Shown: positions 34,009-45,499 of the stretch, in pieces
Position numbering within the stretch: position 1 is the stretch's first letter
Layout of the letters: every line of letters begins with the position of its first letter
Origin: Stephania yunnanensis
Taxonomy: Eukaryota; Streptophyta; Magnoliopsida; Ranunculales; Menispermaceae
Assembly: GCA_039657365.1 (NCBI GenBank)
Contig: CM077582.1
Span: 48,619,818 to 48,683,817, forward strand
DNA: 64,000 bases
Direction: 5' to 3'
Made by a program: the position numbers and the translations under genes
Notes under the pieces: model-generated
Databases searched by the model: none
What the model was told of the DNA's origin: nothing
What the model saw: the letters and a program-made list of their open reading frames with translations, nothing else

Positions 34009-35649
34009 AATACCCCTAAACTTAAGACTTTGCACGTCCCGAGCAAATGTGTAGATGACAACATAGATTAAACTAGACTCCTAATATAATAATGTATTGA
34101 CTCGCCAATCCTATACCCGACTTAAATTCGTGGAGTTCCATTGGTTTACATAGTCACCAAGTTAATAAACAACTCAGGAAATTTTGGAGTTATGATATGT
34201 CAAGGCTCGCAACCCAAACACAATTAAGATCATACTTTAAAGACATGGATTTGGTAAAAAAAAAGGCCATCAACTACTTACGAGTTTTCTTGGTCTATAC
34301 ATTCAAGCACACAAGTTTAAAATCTCACTTAATCTAGTAAAAACACTCGAGCTAAATTTTTTATTCGAGGAGTTTCATAACTTTCGCTTTTATTTAGATT
34401 TTTATATTCTCTATTTTCTTCTTCTTTTTTTCTTCTCCAAATTTTTTTCAACAAATACAGTCCCTGTTCCATTTCTTATGGACCGCTTTTCTCACTTTTT
34501 TCCACCACAAGTTTCCCTACTTCATTTCCTATGGAAAACTGTATAACTCTCTATATTAACAAAAAACTCATGTTAGTCCTTCTCACTTCCACTATAATCA
34601 AGCAAATCCCCCGATGTGGGTTAAAATACTATCACTTGCATAAGTCTGATCATCTACTCCCTTTCGTTATCTAGCACAAAGCTTAACCATCTACTAAGTC
34701 CCTAATTACGAAATCATAAAAATGATGAGCTACGGACTCGATTGAGTGTTTCTCCTAGTTTTTCCTATGTTTTAAGTCAATAAGGCAACCAAAATTTACT
34801 TATCCACAACCAAATGCATGAACAAAGTTTCGAATGACTCTAAGTAACTAAAAATTAAAAAATAAAAAATAAAAACTATACTAAATACATGCATGAAAGT
34901 GTATCATATCCTAATGAAATGAGAGAGAACTATGAAAGGACAAAAAAATGAAAGAAATGAAAGAAACGATATAAAACACCACCATTACCATCCGATAATC
35001 ACATATAACCGCATAAAAAATAAACGATCTCACCTATGGTCTTTTGCAAAGAATCCGTCCAAATCAATCCACAATCCCTAAAATACCCCAAACTTATTTC
35101 GAACCTTGTCCTCAAGGTTCAAAACAAGTTAAGGCATGCATATAACATAAAGAAAAAGACAGTGATGAAGAAGAACATGGATAAGAAGATGACACAAATG
35201 CATGCATGACAAAAAGTCTCTAAAAATTAATGAACGCACAAAATCTCTCATATGTAGTAACTAAGGAAACTATAATAGAACAATCATAACAAAAGCAAGA
35301 ACTAGCAAACATAGAGTTAAATGAAAAGATTCCTATCAAATCTTGCAAGCCCGAAGTATTTCAACTAAGGGTGAAATCAACAAGATGATGGAATGACGTC
35401 TAGGGTTTTGGGTCTACTCAAAAACCCGCCACTAATGTGGCGACTTAAGTTGTATATGTTTCAACCAAGTCTGAAAACACCTAAAATCCTATAAACATGT
35501 TAATTCGTAAAAAAATGCTCAAATTATACTAAAAAAATGTAATCCAAAGTCAAACCTACAAAACTCTAGAGATGCTTCAATTTATTAAAATAAATAAATA
35601 AAATAAAAACATCAAAGAAAGAAAACTAATCCCCGACAACAGTGCCAAA
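34009..35649 (-). other. Non-coding interior of the LARD-type element
   Basis: AT-rich, no open frame of note, with a polypurine tract at its left edge and a primer-binding site at its right edge. The block AACCTTGAGGACAAGGTTCG (reverse of about 35102-35121) is a conserved feature shared with about 1000-1020 of this window. Confidence 0.8.
35630..35649 (-). promoter_or_regulatory. Primer-binding site of the LARD-type element
   Basis: The minus-strand sequence TTTGGCACTGTTGTCGGGGA lies directly next to the 5' LTR. It resembles the GGCGCCGTTGCCGGGGA-type site of Tat/Ogre and Athila retrotransposons. Confidence 0.75.
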
Positions 35650-37304
35650 TGTTGATGATCACCGAACGCATCAATAAAATAAAATTTCCTAAACCAACTA
35701 TTTTGTAGAATAGTGGCAAATGGTCGATCTCACATAGATTGGTGGTCTTTCTATGGTTAAAAATAACGAAAAGAAAAATTCAGGGGTTTTAAATAAATAA
35801 TTTAACTAACTAATCTAAAATAAACTAAATAAATAAAATAATTAAAATAACTTTGAAAACAATTAATAAACACCTAAGTAACACCTAGGCCTACTGTTCC
35901 ACAAATTAGGATCATGATTCAATGGCAATTATGGTCTTCAATCTCTCCCTAAAAGTTATTAATTTAAATTCTCCTAGATTAGCTATAGAAAATCGGCATC
36001 TGTCAAAAATTCCTCGTTCCCCTAATCTCGATAGCCGAGACATCCGCCACTAACTACTTCCCTACTTAATGCATAACCCTAGACATCCATCAATCGGGTC
36101 TAACACATAAATCGCAGTAATAAACATTTGTGGGAACACTAATCCTAAATAATTGGATTGCATCCACTTCCGATTTAACCTAGATTCAATTGTTGCACAC
36201 TTAAGAACCAAAAGGGTTTTAGGGCAAATGGGTGAGTGTTCGTCACTTTATTGCTCCAAAAGCACAATTACACGGATACTAATGATCCAAATAACTATAG
36301 GTAGTCCCCCTAAAAGCATGCGCTAGTCATATACACACTCTAGATCTGAACCATATTCATTAAAATCAATAACAATGAAATAGGAGGATTGAAACTAAAT
36401 TGAATAATAAAATAAAAGATCTCACATAATATGTCATGAATCCATAATCTCGATTTGTTTCCCCGCCAACCTAGGCTATCGTCAAGAGAAGTCGATGCTA
36501 AAAATATAATATTATGTATTCAAAATAATAAAACCTAAGTTCCTAATATATAAAACTACTAAAAATTGGTCCCGAGAGGTGAGAAAAACTAATTTTGGGT
36601 GTTGGGGAGGTGACTCGTAGGCCGAGGAGCATCGTATGACTGTTTTTGGGCTTGAAATCACCTTTTCCAAGTGTCGCGTGTCGATTGGTCGTTTGGTCTG
36701 CTGCGCGTTGATGTGTCGGCGCCTAATTAGTCCAAACTGTTGTTGATGATGTTGTTGTGTGGCATGCAAGCAACACGTGGCAGCCTAGAGGCGGTAGTTA
36801 GAATATCATGAACTCGGTGAGAATTTGGGAGACCGCACACTGCATATCCCGAGGAAATGGAAGAGTTGTTGAATGAGGAGAAATGATTTGTATGTGATGT
36901 TGTGATGGTGAGACGCGACGTGGCAGCTTCCTATTAGACGAAAGCTGATGGAATGCCATGGTAGAGCGTGGAGACCAATAGGTGAGCGACACGTGGCACT
37001 GAAGTGAAGAGAAAATAGTAGGAAATGATGTGCTTAACCAATGGCGAAGTGACATGTGGCGGCCTACTAGGCCTGTTGTCTCTTATTCTACCCTCTGCAT
37101 AGCACGTAACTCGAGGCAAATGGTCCAGTGTCCAATCAATGCATGTAAGTACTTTATTTTGAGTATTTTTTGCCACGAATTCAACCGCGCACTCCATTTT
37201 ACCTGAAAATGATCGATAAATATAATTAAATATATATTTTAGAGACTTTTCACTTTAAATATACTAAAATAAACTACTAAAATTATATAAATACCGACTT
37301 ATCA
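35650..37304 (-). repeat. Non-autonomous element 5' LTR
   Basis: It has TG..CA ends (plus-strand TGTTGATGATCACC to CGACTTATCA). It matches the 3' LTR over about 1.6 kb with scattered substitutions. Apparent open frames inside (for example 36512-37197) are chance readings of LTR sequence. Confidence 0.88.
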
Positions 37305-37309
37305 ACCCA

Positions 37310-39004
37310 CCACCACTGGAGTAGAGTGGCAGCGGTGGACCGCCGCCACCTAGAGAAGGAGGGGCCTCCTAGTGGTCATTTTGACCCTTGGCCATCTCCA
37401 ACCAGGGTAAAAAATGGCCCCTGGAAAAAAATATAAATTATAATAATAAAAAAATAAAAAGCTATACTATTATATATATATATATATATATGTATAATGA
37501 AAATGGATAGAATAAAATAAATAGCAACAAAGTTTATGGACTTCGGGGCGCACTACAACACCCCGACGAAGGTTCTAGACAATGCGAAACCTGTAGGACC
37601 CACACTAGTAGACCTTAAAATAGATTTAAAAACAAGTTAAGAAGTAATATATGACTTGTCAATGATATTAAAGTGTCTTGAACTTTTTAGATTCGCAAGG
37701 CGGTTCGCATTAGACCCTTAGCGCGCGAGGATCGAAAAATAGGAATTCGTTTCGAGTCGAGGTAAGTGTGGAGCTTGCTAAATTATTAAATATGGCTTGA
37801 TATTAGTTATGTTAGGACATGTTTTTAACTAGAGATTTGGGGAATAGGTTGCATCATGTTATTGGCTTGGATCTACGTATCTATGGAATATGATTGCATT
37901 TGTTTCCCCTCTTATAATATTCATTGCCCCAAGATGTTTGTGGAGTTCCCACCGAGGGCATTATTAGGAAGCATTATTTAAAGCCCCAGGATATTTGTGG
38001 TGCCACCGAGGGCTTTACTATTTGTTGCCCCAGGATGTTTGTGGAGTTTCCCACCGAGGGCTTTACTTGTCTAATTGAATTCATAAGTGTATCACTTAGG
38101 GATAGGAGTTAAAGTTGATTTCTCTTATACTTTTGTGAAGAGGGACATGCATCGGTGAAGACTTGGATGAACTAACCATTGGTTTGATGGGACTAACGAG
38201 ATGACACATAAGGCCTGTGTGTCATCTAGTGGTTGTCCTCACTTCGAGGGTAGGTGATCGGTCACCGGATTCTGGCCGATAACTAGTATTCATTGAATAA
38301 GACCATGACTTTATATTATTACTAATTTCTATGGTATCTTTCTTTCGTGAACCCCATGCATGATGATGAGTTTTGACTTTAATATGTTTTATCAATCTTG
38401 TTGACGTTATTTATTAATGCTTTATAAATCCATGCGAAACCTTGTTTTAAATACTTTATTCAATTTCAATTCATGCTAGCCTTGCATGCTTATTAAGTAT
38501 TACTTGCATATTTGATGATTGAACGGGTTTTCCGCATTACTAAGCTCTATTGGTTCTTTTAGCTCACCCTATTTATATATCGGGATTTTTCACATCGGCG
38601 CTAGAACAAGACAAGGGAGAGGCAATAGTTTGAAGCCTCCTCTTTTGATGTGAGCCTTGTAATGATATTATATATTTATTGGATTTCGAAATTATTGGAC
38701 TTTGGTTACATTTAAATAGTTCTTCTGGGTAGAATGAACCTTACTCTCCTTTAATTTACACTACTTGGTATTATTTGAATGTCTTAAATTGTTGTAAGGA
38801 CAAGAAAACCCAATGATAGTTCCATAGTATATCATATGAATTTTTTTATTTAATTCCATAATTATTTATCCATATGCACTGGTTTGATATTCTGCATATT
38901 GTTTTAGGCATGACAGACTGTTCTCTCAAACTCGAATCGTTATTAGGCCTGAGTGGCGGTCTGGGCCGAACGACCCGACCCTAGGTCGGGGTAGGGTCGC
39001 TTCA
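37310..39004 (+). repeat. Chromovirus LTR e, right part
   Basis: This is the continuation of the LTR begun at 31992, after removal of the inserted element and one ACCCA. It ends CTAGGTCGGGGTAGGGTCGC then TTCA. It contains a TA-rich run (about 37464-37491) and a three-copy minisatellite. The exact right end is inferred from the GGGTCG-type terminus; no matching target duplication confirms it. Confidence 0.5.
37926..38068 (+). repeat. Three-copy minisatellite inside an LTR
   Basis: GCCCCAGGATGTTTGTGGAG-like units begin at 37926, 37983 and 38026, each ending CCACCGAGGGC followed by a TTTACTA-like spacer. Unit spacing is uneven (57 and 43 bases). Confidence 0.85.
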
Positions 39005-41258
39005 TAAGATGACTAAGTAATCAAATAAAATGGGTAATGTAACTATAGGCTAAGTCAATTGAGTTAGAACAATAGGCTATGACATGCCTCGGAATGCATG
39101 TTGAGACGCGATGCATTGGGTACCGGGTAGCCAAAGGTTAGTGGAACCATAAGTTGGTTGATTTTGGTGAAGGAAAACACTAAGAGTATGGTTTAATGAG
39201 GCTAAATGTAATGTAATTTGTAGCAAATAGTAATAAGCCTATAGTTTGATTTAAATAATGTGGACCTTAGATGAGCATCCTAATCAGTGAATCTAGGATA
39301 ATGAGTGTGCTATTAAAGTCATTAAATGGCATATGACAGCATGAATAGAAACCACAAGCGAATCCTCGAGATATGCATAGCACACTTGATCAAGACAAAC
39401 ATATATAAACCAAGTGAGTAGGAGTTTCATCTCCACTAACTCATAAGCACAAGCAAACCAGAGATCTACCAGAGTAATAAAGGATAATTAGAGCCAAATT
39501 GAAGCTTTTAGAGAGCAAATCAAGTGATTAAACTAAGGTAATCATCTTCTCCATCTATCACACTTTCTAATGAGCCCAACGTTGTGTGTTTTTGGTGTAA
39601 TTTGAAATTAAGGTATCCTTGGATTTTGATGAAAACTCACAATTTCCAATAAGAATTTACAACTGGTTTTGCATGAATTGAGGTTTTAATGAATTTGGGA
39701 AACTGGTGAATTCACGAGATTTGAGTATTTTGATCTATTTAATGTTCCGATATGGATTTAACTAAGGTTTTGGAGTCCTTAATGAATGGAGAGTGAGTAA
39801 ACCAGGTTACGTTAGCTAATTGGGATGGGAATGATAGAATTATTGACTTAAGAATTCTGTCACATAGCGTAATTAACATGCTAACTAGGCTGGTTAGCAC
39901 GCTAACTAGTCTAGGCTCTTACCTGTTTTTCAAAATGAAGAATCAGTAGCACGCTAGATCTATTCCCTAGTGCGCTAACTCTACCTAGCGCGCTAATAAC
40001 AGTTGAAACCTGAACATTAAGGGTTGTTTTGATGATTTCCAACTTAATACATTTCTAAACACTTGTAAACAACTTAAACTTATAAAACTGGACTTCAGGG
40101 ACTCAGTGGACCGTAGCTCGGTGTCGGGGAGCTTCTTGGGTCGGATACGGGAGTCCGAGGAGGTCGGAGAGTGGTTTGAGGTTTGTAAAACCCAATAGAA
40201 GAACTATGAGTGTTTGATTATATTTTTATTCTATTTTTATTCTATTTTTATCATTTCCTACTGTTTCTACTATTCCATTCCGTTACATGGACCTAGGTTG
40301 AGTTTACTCCCTCAGATTCTCTGTTGTGTGTTCATGATACGTTAGATTGTAGCACTTGTGACCCGACCCGCGATGAATGGCAACTTAAGCTAACCCTTGG
40401 TGCATGTGTCAATGATTTAGTAGATTTGGCTAGCACCGCGAAGGACCAGCGTTGGGCCAGTTAGGTGCATCCACTGGTGGGATCTTGGTGACCCGAATAC
40501 AGTCTAGTCCATTTGGAGCGAACATACACACATTTGTTTAGCTTATATGTTAATGCGATAAGCCAATTACAATTGTCTGTCTTTACATTCCGTATGTTTA
40601 CTTAACAATATTTCTTGCAATTTCGTACTTTATTATGCGAATGTTCATAGGGGTTTTTTGGGATTTTACTTACTTGACTCGTTATTTGTCTTTTTGTAAA
40701 GATTGAGTGCAGATCCTAGTACCAATAGGGGCAAGGGGATCCTAGACGACTGCATCTGATTGTCTGCCGTCGAGGACCTACTAATATGTGTTTATTTTGA
40801 TATTTTGTATTATTTTGGGTATTGAGAGACTGAGTGACCTTGTACATTTATATATATACTGTTATGGTACTGTCGCATATATACATAGTACTTTTCGTTT
40901 TTTTCTACAATAGGATATGCTCTTATGAATAATGTTTATCATGCTAATTCAATACTTTGTTTGCATTGAATTAAGGATTCCGCTAACTTAATGTTAACTT
41001 GTAAAATACAAACCACTAGCATGACTAGGACTCAAAAAAACTACAAATAGTTGAACTTAAAGAACTTGAAATATTCAAAGAAATAACTTAAGAAAATATG
41101 AAACTATTAACTTCCTACATGGATAATACACAAGTAGATACGATAATTTAGACACGAGGTGGACGGGCAGATGCCGAACATGTGTAGTTGAGCCCATCAG
41201 GTGAGGAGCGCACGACACGACGATACCTCAGGGCGGCCTCGGGCCTGGAGCCTCCACA
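39005..41258 (+). repeat. Chromovirus LTR d (plus orientation), 5' end uncertain
   Basis: The 3' half matches, in reverse, the 5' LTR of the gypsy element at 54381-56644. Shared blocks include GATTGAGTGCAGATCCTAGT (40704 versus the reverse of about 54770), the CAAGGGGATC block, the GTGTAGTTG block and the terminal GGCGGC..CCACA end. It carries a TAGCGCGCTAA palindrome cluster at 39865-39995. No primer site follows the 41258 end, so it is probably a solo or truncated LTR. Confidence 0.6.
39865..39995. repeat. Smaller palindrome cluster in LTR d
   Basis: Copies include TTAGCACGCTAA, TAGCACGCTAGA, TAGTGCGCTAAC and TAGCGCGCTAAT. Spacers differ from the other two clusters, so this is a more distant relative. 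Confidence 0.75.
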
Positions 41259-42008
41259 TGTCTCATGGTTTAACAACAAAACGTGATGGGATAAGATTAA
41301 TATATAGATAATGTTGGGCCTAACGAAACTAGAATGTGTGGTCCTTGGTCCAAAAAGGAGGGGGAGTTGAGCGCTTGGGCATGTGCTCTGGAGCTAAGTT
41401 TCGACTTGGGCCCTGGTCATGGTGTTCCCTTGGGAGTCCGGTCCTTTAATCGTAACATTACTCCGATCGTCGAGAACAATCTTGTCTTCAATATTGCATG
41501 GTGGGATGTCTGTCAGAGTGACGTTGGTGCGCGTGGGTTGGGAGACCGTGACGCTAAGATCCCCAGTGATTGGTGGGACAGGTGGCGAGAGCATGAGGCC
41601 TCGTGGCGAGAGGCCAGGCAGTCCGTGCAGGCGGTCAAGTGGAACCCAAGACGCTTCCGAGGTATCGAGGGAGTCCCATTCAATTAATCCCTGTAGCTCC
41701 TCTCCATGTGAGGTAGGAACCAGTTGGAACCAGACGAGTTTCCAAAGTTTGTTTGGGAACTAGTTGAAGGCGAAGTTAGTAGAGATCAGTGAGGATGGTT
41801 GGAGTTGTTATGGGAGGATCACCCTTGTGAAAGGGAAGGGGACTTACATGGACCACCTTGTGAATCTTGGAGGATAGAGGGAGGTCCAGTTCACAGGCAA
41901 ACTTGTCGATGCGCCTGAGGAATTTGAAGGGGCCAAATTATCTTGGCGAGAGTTACTGGGAGAGATGTATGTACACGGTGATCTGTCTGTATGGACGGAG
42001 TCGAAAGG
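41259..42008 (-). pseudogene. Gypsy integrase C-terminal fragment, left part
   Basis: On the minus strand, weak but recognisable chromovirus integrase C-terminal text continues from 47228 across the copia insertion. It includes a HRQ.TVHTSL..KL...YFGP-like segment (41880-42000) and a WxSxxxSEASWVPL stretch (about 41610-41690) resembling the post-integrase region. Frames are heavily broken. Overlapping open readings on the plus strand (41334-41763) are shadows of this GC-richer fragment. Confidence 0.55.
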
Positions 42009-42334
42009 TGAACAAATTCAAAAACATCAACAACAGATCAATGATCAAGAAAGATCATTAATCAATGTAACAGTGCTCATTGAACACGATGAAACCATGA
42101 AATGTAGAAGAATTATCAATCTGTTCTTATTCAATTAATCTAAAAAATTACATTGTATTGCTTATATACAAACTCATATGGTGTACATTGTACTCCCTAG
42201 TTACAACTGCCTAGAACAAACTAATATGAACCTGTAGTGCATTACACTAAAGTACATGATTCAATACATACACATCAATTAACATAAACAACTACATAAA
42301 TGTTTCTAAACAATGACTCTCGTATAATTCTACA
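42009..42334 (-). repeat. Copia 2 3' LTR
   Basis: TGAACAAATTC to AATTCTACA on the plus strand. Next to it inside is a purine tract on the minus strand (42335-42346). Confidence 0.93.
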
Positions 42335-42341
42335 TCCCCCC

Positions 42342-42644
42342 TCAAGATGGAAGTCTATGCCAATCACATAGACCCATCTTGGACAATAAATCAGAAAACA
42401 AAGGAGCTGATAAAGATTTTGTAAATAAGTCAGCCAACTGTAACCGAGTAGAAATGTACTGAGGAAGAACAAATCCACACTTGAACTGATGTATAACCAA
42501 GTGACAATCAATTTCCAAATGCTTAGTACGTTCATGAAAAACAGGATTAGCGGATAGATGTATTGCAGCTTGATTATCACACCAAAGAGGTATTGGAAGG
42601 GAAGTAGGAATATGTAAATCCTTAAGGATATATGAAATCCACAA
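42342..42644 (-). pseudogene. Copia 2 RNase H C-terminal part
   Basis: It reads LWCDNQAAIHLSANPVFHER..KHLEIDCHLV and ADLFTKSLSAPLFSDLLSKM, the standard copia RNase H ending, which finishes close to the polypurine tract. It is out of frame with the region upstream. Confidence 0.9.
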
Positions 42645-42686
42645 TAGCTCACAAGCTTGTGGAAGACAAGCTGCGATATTGAACTT

Positions 42687-44007
42687 TCAAAGAGAGGACT
42701 TGGACACGGTAGCTTGTTTCTTAGTTTTCCAAGAAACCAAAGAGGATCCCATGAACACACAATAGCCTGTGATAGATTTCCTTGAAATAGGACAAGCAGC
42801 CCAATCTGAATCACAATAAGCAACCACAGAGAGATCTTGCTGAACAGGGAAGAACGGACCCTGGGAAGGAGTACCCTTAAGGTATCTTAAAACATGAAGA
42901 GCACCAGACCAATGTTGCTCTGTAGGGGCTTGAACATACTGACTTAATTGTTGTGTGGCATAAGTAATATCAGGGCGAGTGAATCCCAGGTAAAGAAGAC
43001 GACCAATGAGTCTTCTATATCTATCTACTTCAATTAACAAAGGTAAATCATGATCTGTAAACTTGCAGTCACGAGGGAGTGGAGTAGCAGCTGGTTTAGC
43101 CATGAGAAGACCAACATCAGTAAGTAGATCAAGAACATACTTGCGTTGATGAGCATAAAGACCTGAAGAAGATCGAACCAATTCCAAACCCCGGAAATAA
43201 CGAGCTTGACCAAGATCCTTAATGGTAAACAATGTATGTAAAAATGTCTTGACTTGATTAATTAACTCAAGTGAAGTACCGGTAAGAAGAACATCATCAA
43301 CATAAACCAACAACACCAAAAATTGACCAGCATTGTTGTAAGTAAACAAGCAGGGATCATGAGCAGATTGATTAAAACCAAAATATTGAAGTTTAGTTGT
43401 AAGCTCATGATTCCACTGTCGAAAGGCCTGCTTCAAACCATATAGAGATCTATGAAGTTTGCAGACTTGATTAGGTGAAGCCAAATTATAACCATCAGGT
43501 GGCTTCATGTACACATCTTCATCTATATAGCCATGTAAGAAGGCATTGTTAACATACAATTGGTGTAAGGGCCAATCTCGCAGTGCATTTGCTAAAGATA
43601 ATACAATTCTAACAAAGTGACATTCTTGGCAACCTGGAGAGAAGGAATCAAGTATAATCAACACCTTCAATTTGGTTAAAACCTTTTGCAACCAAACGAG
43701 CCTTACACCTATCCAAGGAACCATCAGGATGAAGTTTAACCTTGTAGATCCACTTAGAACCAATGGCTTTCTTACCAGGTGGTAGAGTAGTAAGACTCCA
43801 AGTTCCATTAGTTTCCAAAGCCTTTAACTCTTTGTCCATTGCTTCAATCCAAACAGGATCATGTTGAGCTTGAATAAAACTGGTAGGCTCCTTTATATTT
43901 GAAACAGCAGCTAGGAAGCATTTGTAGCTAGCAGTAATGTTTGGAGAATGTATAAAAGGAAATGTATGAGGGTTACCAGTAGATAGAGGAATTGGTGTAT
44001 ATGGCAA
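42687..44007 (-). pseudogene. Copia 2 reverse transcriptase and RNase H start
   Basis: It begins in one frame with HDPVWIEAMDKELKALE..GSKWIYKVK..KARLVAKGF (43648-44007) and shifts frame near 43650. The rest (42687-43650) reads LYGLKQAFRQW, VYVDDVLLTG (YVDD intact), LIGRLLYLGFTRPDI and CDSDWAACPISRKSITGYC. Motif A reads QLYVNNAFLHG where the family has DVNNAFL. The catalytic Asp is therefore Tyr here and the enzyme should be dead. The RNase H tail continues after another frameshift at 42342-42644. Confidence 0.93.
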
Positions 44008-44269
44008 AATAGATGTCTCTACATTTTTTAGAACAAAATCATTCAGCCAAAGAGGCTTATGAACTGCACGAGTACTTTTCCTAGTAACAACAAAGCATTA
44101 GGAGGCAGGACATCTTCAAGTAAATCATCATTAGTATGAGGTACTAATGCATCAGTAGGAGGTACAGAGGAGACTGCTTCAGGGACATCAAAACATGTTT
44201 CATTAATTGGTAAATCTTGAGAAGGAGGTACAGTAGCTGATGTAGGAGCATTAGGAGCTGGAATGTCTC

Positions 44270-45322
44270 TCAAATAATCGAATTATCTCCATAAGGAATA
44301 GGCACAGGACACCTTGAACTTGCAGTATCTTTATGAAAAAGAAACTGTTTTTCAAAGAAAATCACATCTCTTGAAACAAAACATGTACGTGTGGCCATGT
44401 TATACAGTCTATAAGCCTTTTGTCCTGGAGAATAACCAATGAAGATACATTTAATAGCTCGTGAATCCAACTTAGATTTGCTTGGTGAAACATTTGTAGC
44501 AAAGCACAAACAACCAAAAGTCTTTAAAGAAGAATAATTTGGTATTCTTCCAAATAAAAGACAATAAGGAGACTTCCACTTCAGTAACTGAGTAGGTAAT
44601 TTGTTGATGATATATGTGGCAGTAAGAACAGCATCTCCCCAGAATTTTGTGGACAAATTAGACTGAAAAATCAAGGCTCTTGTAACTTGCAGTAAATGTC
44701 TATGCTTTCTTTCAACAACACCATTTTGCTGAGGTGTATATGGTGTTGATCTTTGATGAACAATTCCCAAACCAGAGAACAAAGCATGACAATCTTTATT
44801 ACAAAACTCAGTTCCATTATCAGTCCTAATGGTTTGAACTGAGACCTTGAAATGAGTTTGAATGAAAACTATAAACTGTTTGATGATGTTGTCTGTCAAG
44901 GACTTGTGTTTCATCAAAAATGTCCATGTGAATCGACTAAAATCATCCACAATAGTCAAAAAATAATGGGCTCCTTGAATGGAAGATTGCTTATATGGTC
45001 CCCAGATATCCATATGTAACAATTGAAAAGGACTAGATGTTTGAATTGAACTCACTGGAAAAACCAATCTGCATTGTTTGGACATCTGACAAACATCACA
45101 AGGTTCATTATGTTTTACACTTGAATGACTGTTAAGTAACATATCAAGTTGTCTTGTTACATGAACAGAAGGATGCCCCAATCGACAATGCCATGAAAAA
45201 TTATCTGTAGCATTATTACAGTAGGCTAATGATAATTCTGAAGGTGATACAAAAGAAGCAATGACATCTTTATGAAAAGAACTTGAATCAAGTATGTATA
45301 GTCCTCCAACCATCCTTCCCAC
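44270..45322 (-). pseudogene. Copia 2 integrase
   Basis: Open for 350 codons. The HHCC region (HCRLGHPSVHV..CDVCQMSK) precedes the catalytic core, where all three DDE positions are visible: LLHMDIWGPY, IRTDNGTEF and QQNGVVERKHRHLL. The FWGDAVLTATYIINKLP and IFIGYSPGQKAYRLY stretches close the domain. The integrase looks intact in itself, although it is separated from Gag by a frame change at about 45330-45500 and from RT by another at about 44040. Confidence 0.93.
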
Positions 45323-45499
45323 AGCTAGAACTTGAGAACTCTCAATGTTCTGTATAGCACAAAACGATGGATAAAACTCAATTGTCGTTTAGTAGATGAG
45401 AGTAACTTACTAACCGACAAAAGATTATACTTGAATGAGTTTATATGTAAACAAGAAGAAAGAACTAAGTCTGAACTCACTTCACATCTCCAATGCAAT

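Larger units (their letters stand above)
32372..37304 (-). mobile_element. Non-autonomous Tat/Ogre-like LTR element (LARD-type), complete, 4933 bp
   Basis: Identical ACCCA duplications flank it (32367-32371 and 37305-37309). The long LTRs are 32372-34008 (3' LTR) and 35650-37304 (5' LTR), both ending CGACTTATCA on the plus strand. The minus strand shows a primer site TTTGGCACTGTTGTCGGGGA (reverse of 35630-35649) and a polypurine tract TAAGTTTAGGGGTATT (reverse of 34009-34024). Both are typical of the Tat/Ogre group. The 1.64-kb interior has no coding capacity, so the element must have used proteins of a relative. Confidence 0.9.

Noticed and set aside
36512..37197. Several minus-strand open frames
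   Set aside because: LTR sequence of the LARD-type element; readings are not conserved between the two LTRs.
31987..39009. Target-site duplication for LTR e
   Set aside because: GATGT before 31992 and TAAGA after 39004 do not match; either the right end is misplaced or this LTR belonged to a larger element.
41334..41763. Two overlapping plus-strand frames of about 115 codons
   Set aside because: They are antisense shadows of the degraded gypsy integrase tail on the minus strand.
42275..42823. 182-codon hydrophobic minus-strand frame
   Set aside because: Out-of-frame reading of the copia 2 RNase H region; the true domain is readable in the neighbouring phases.
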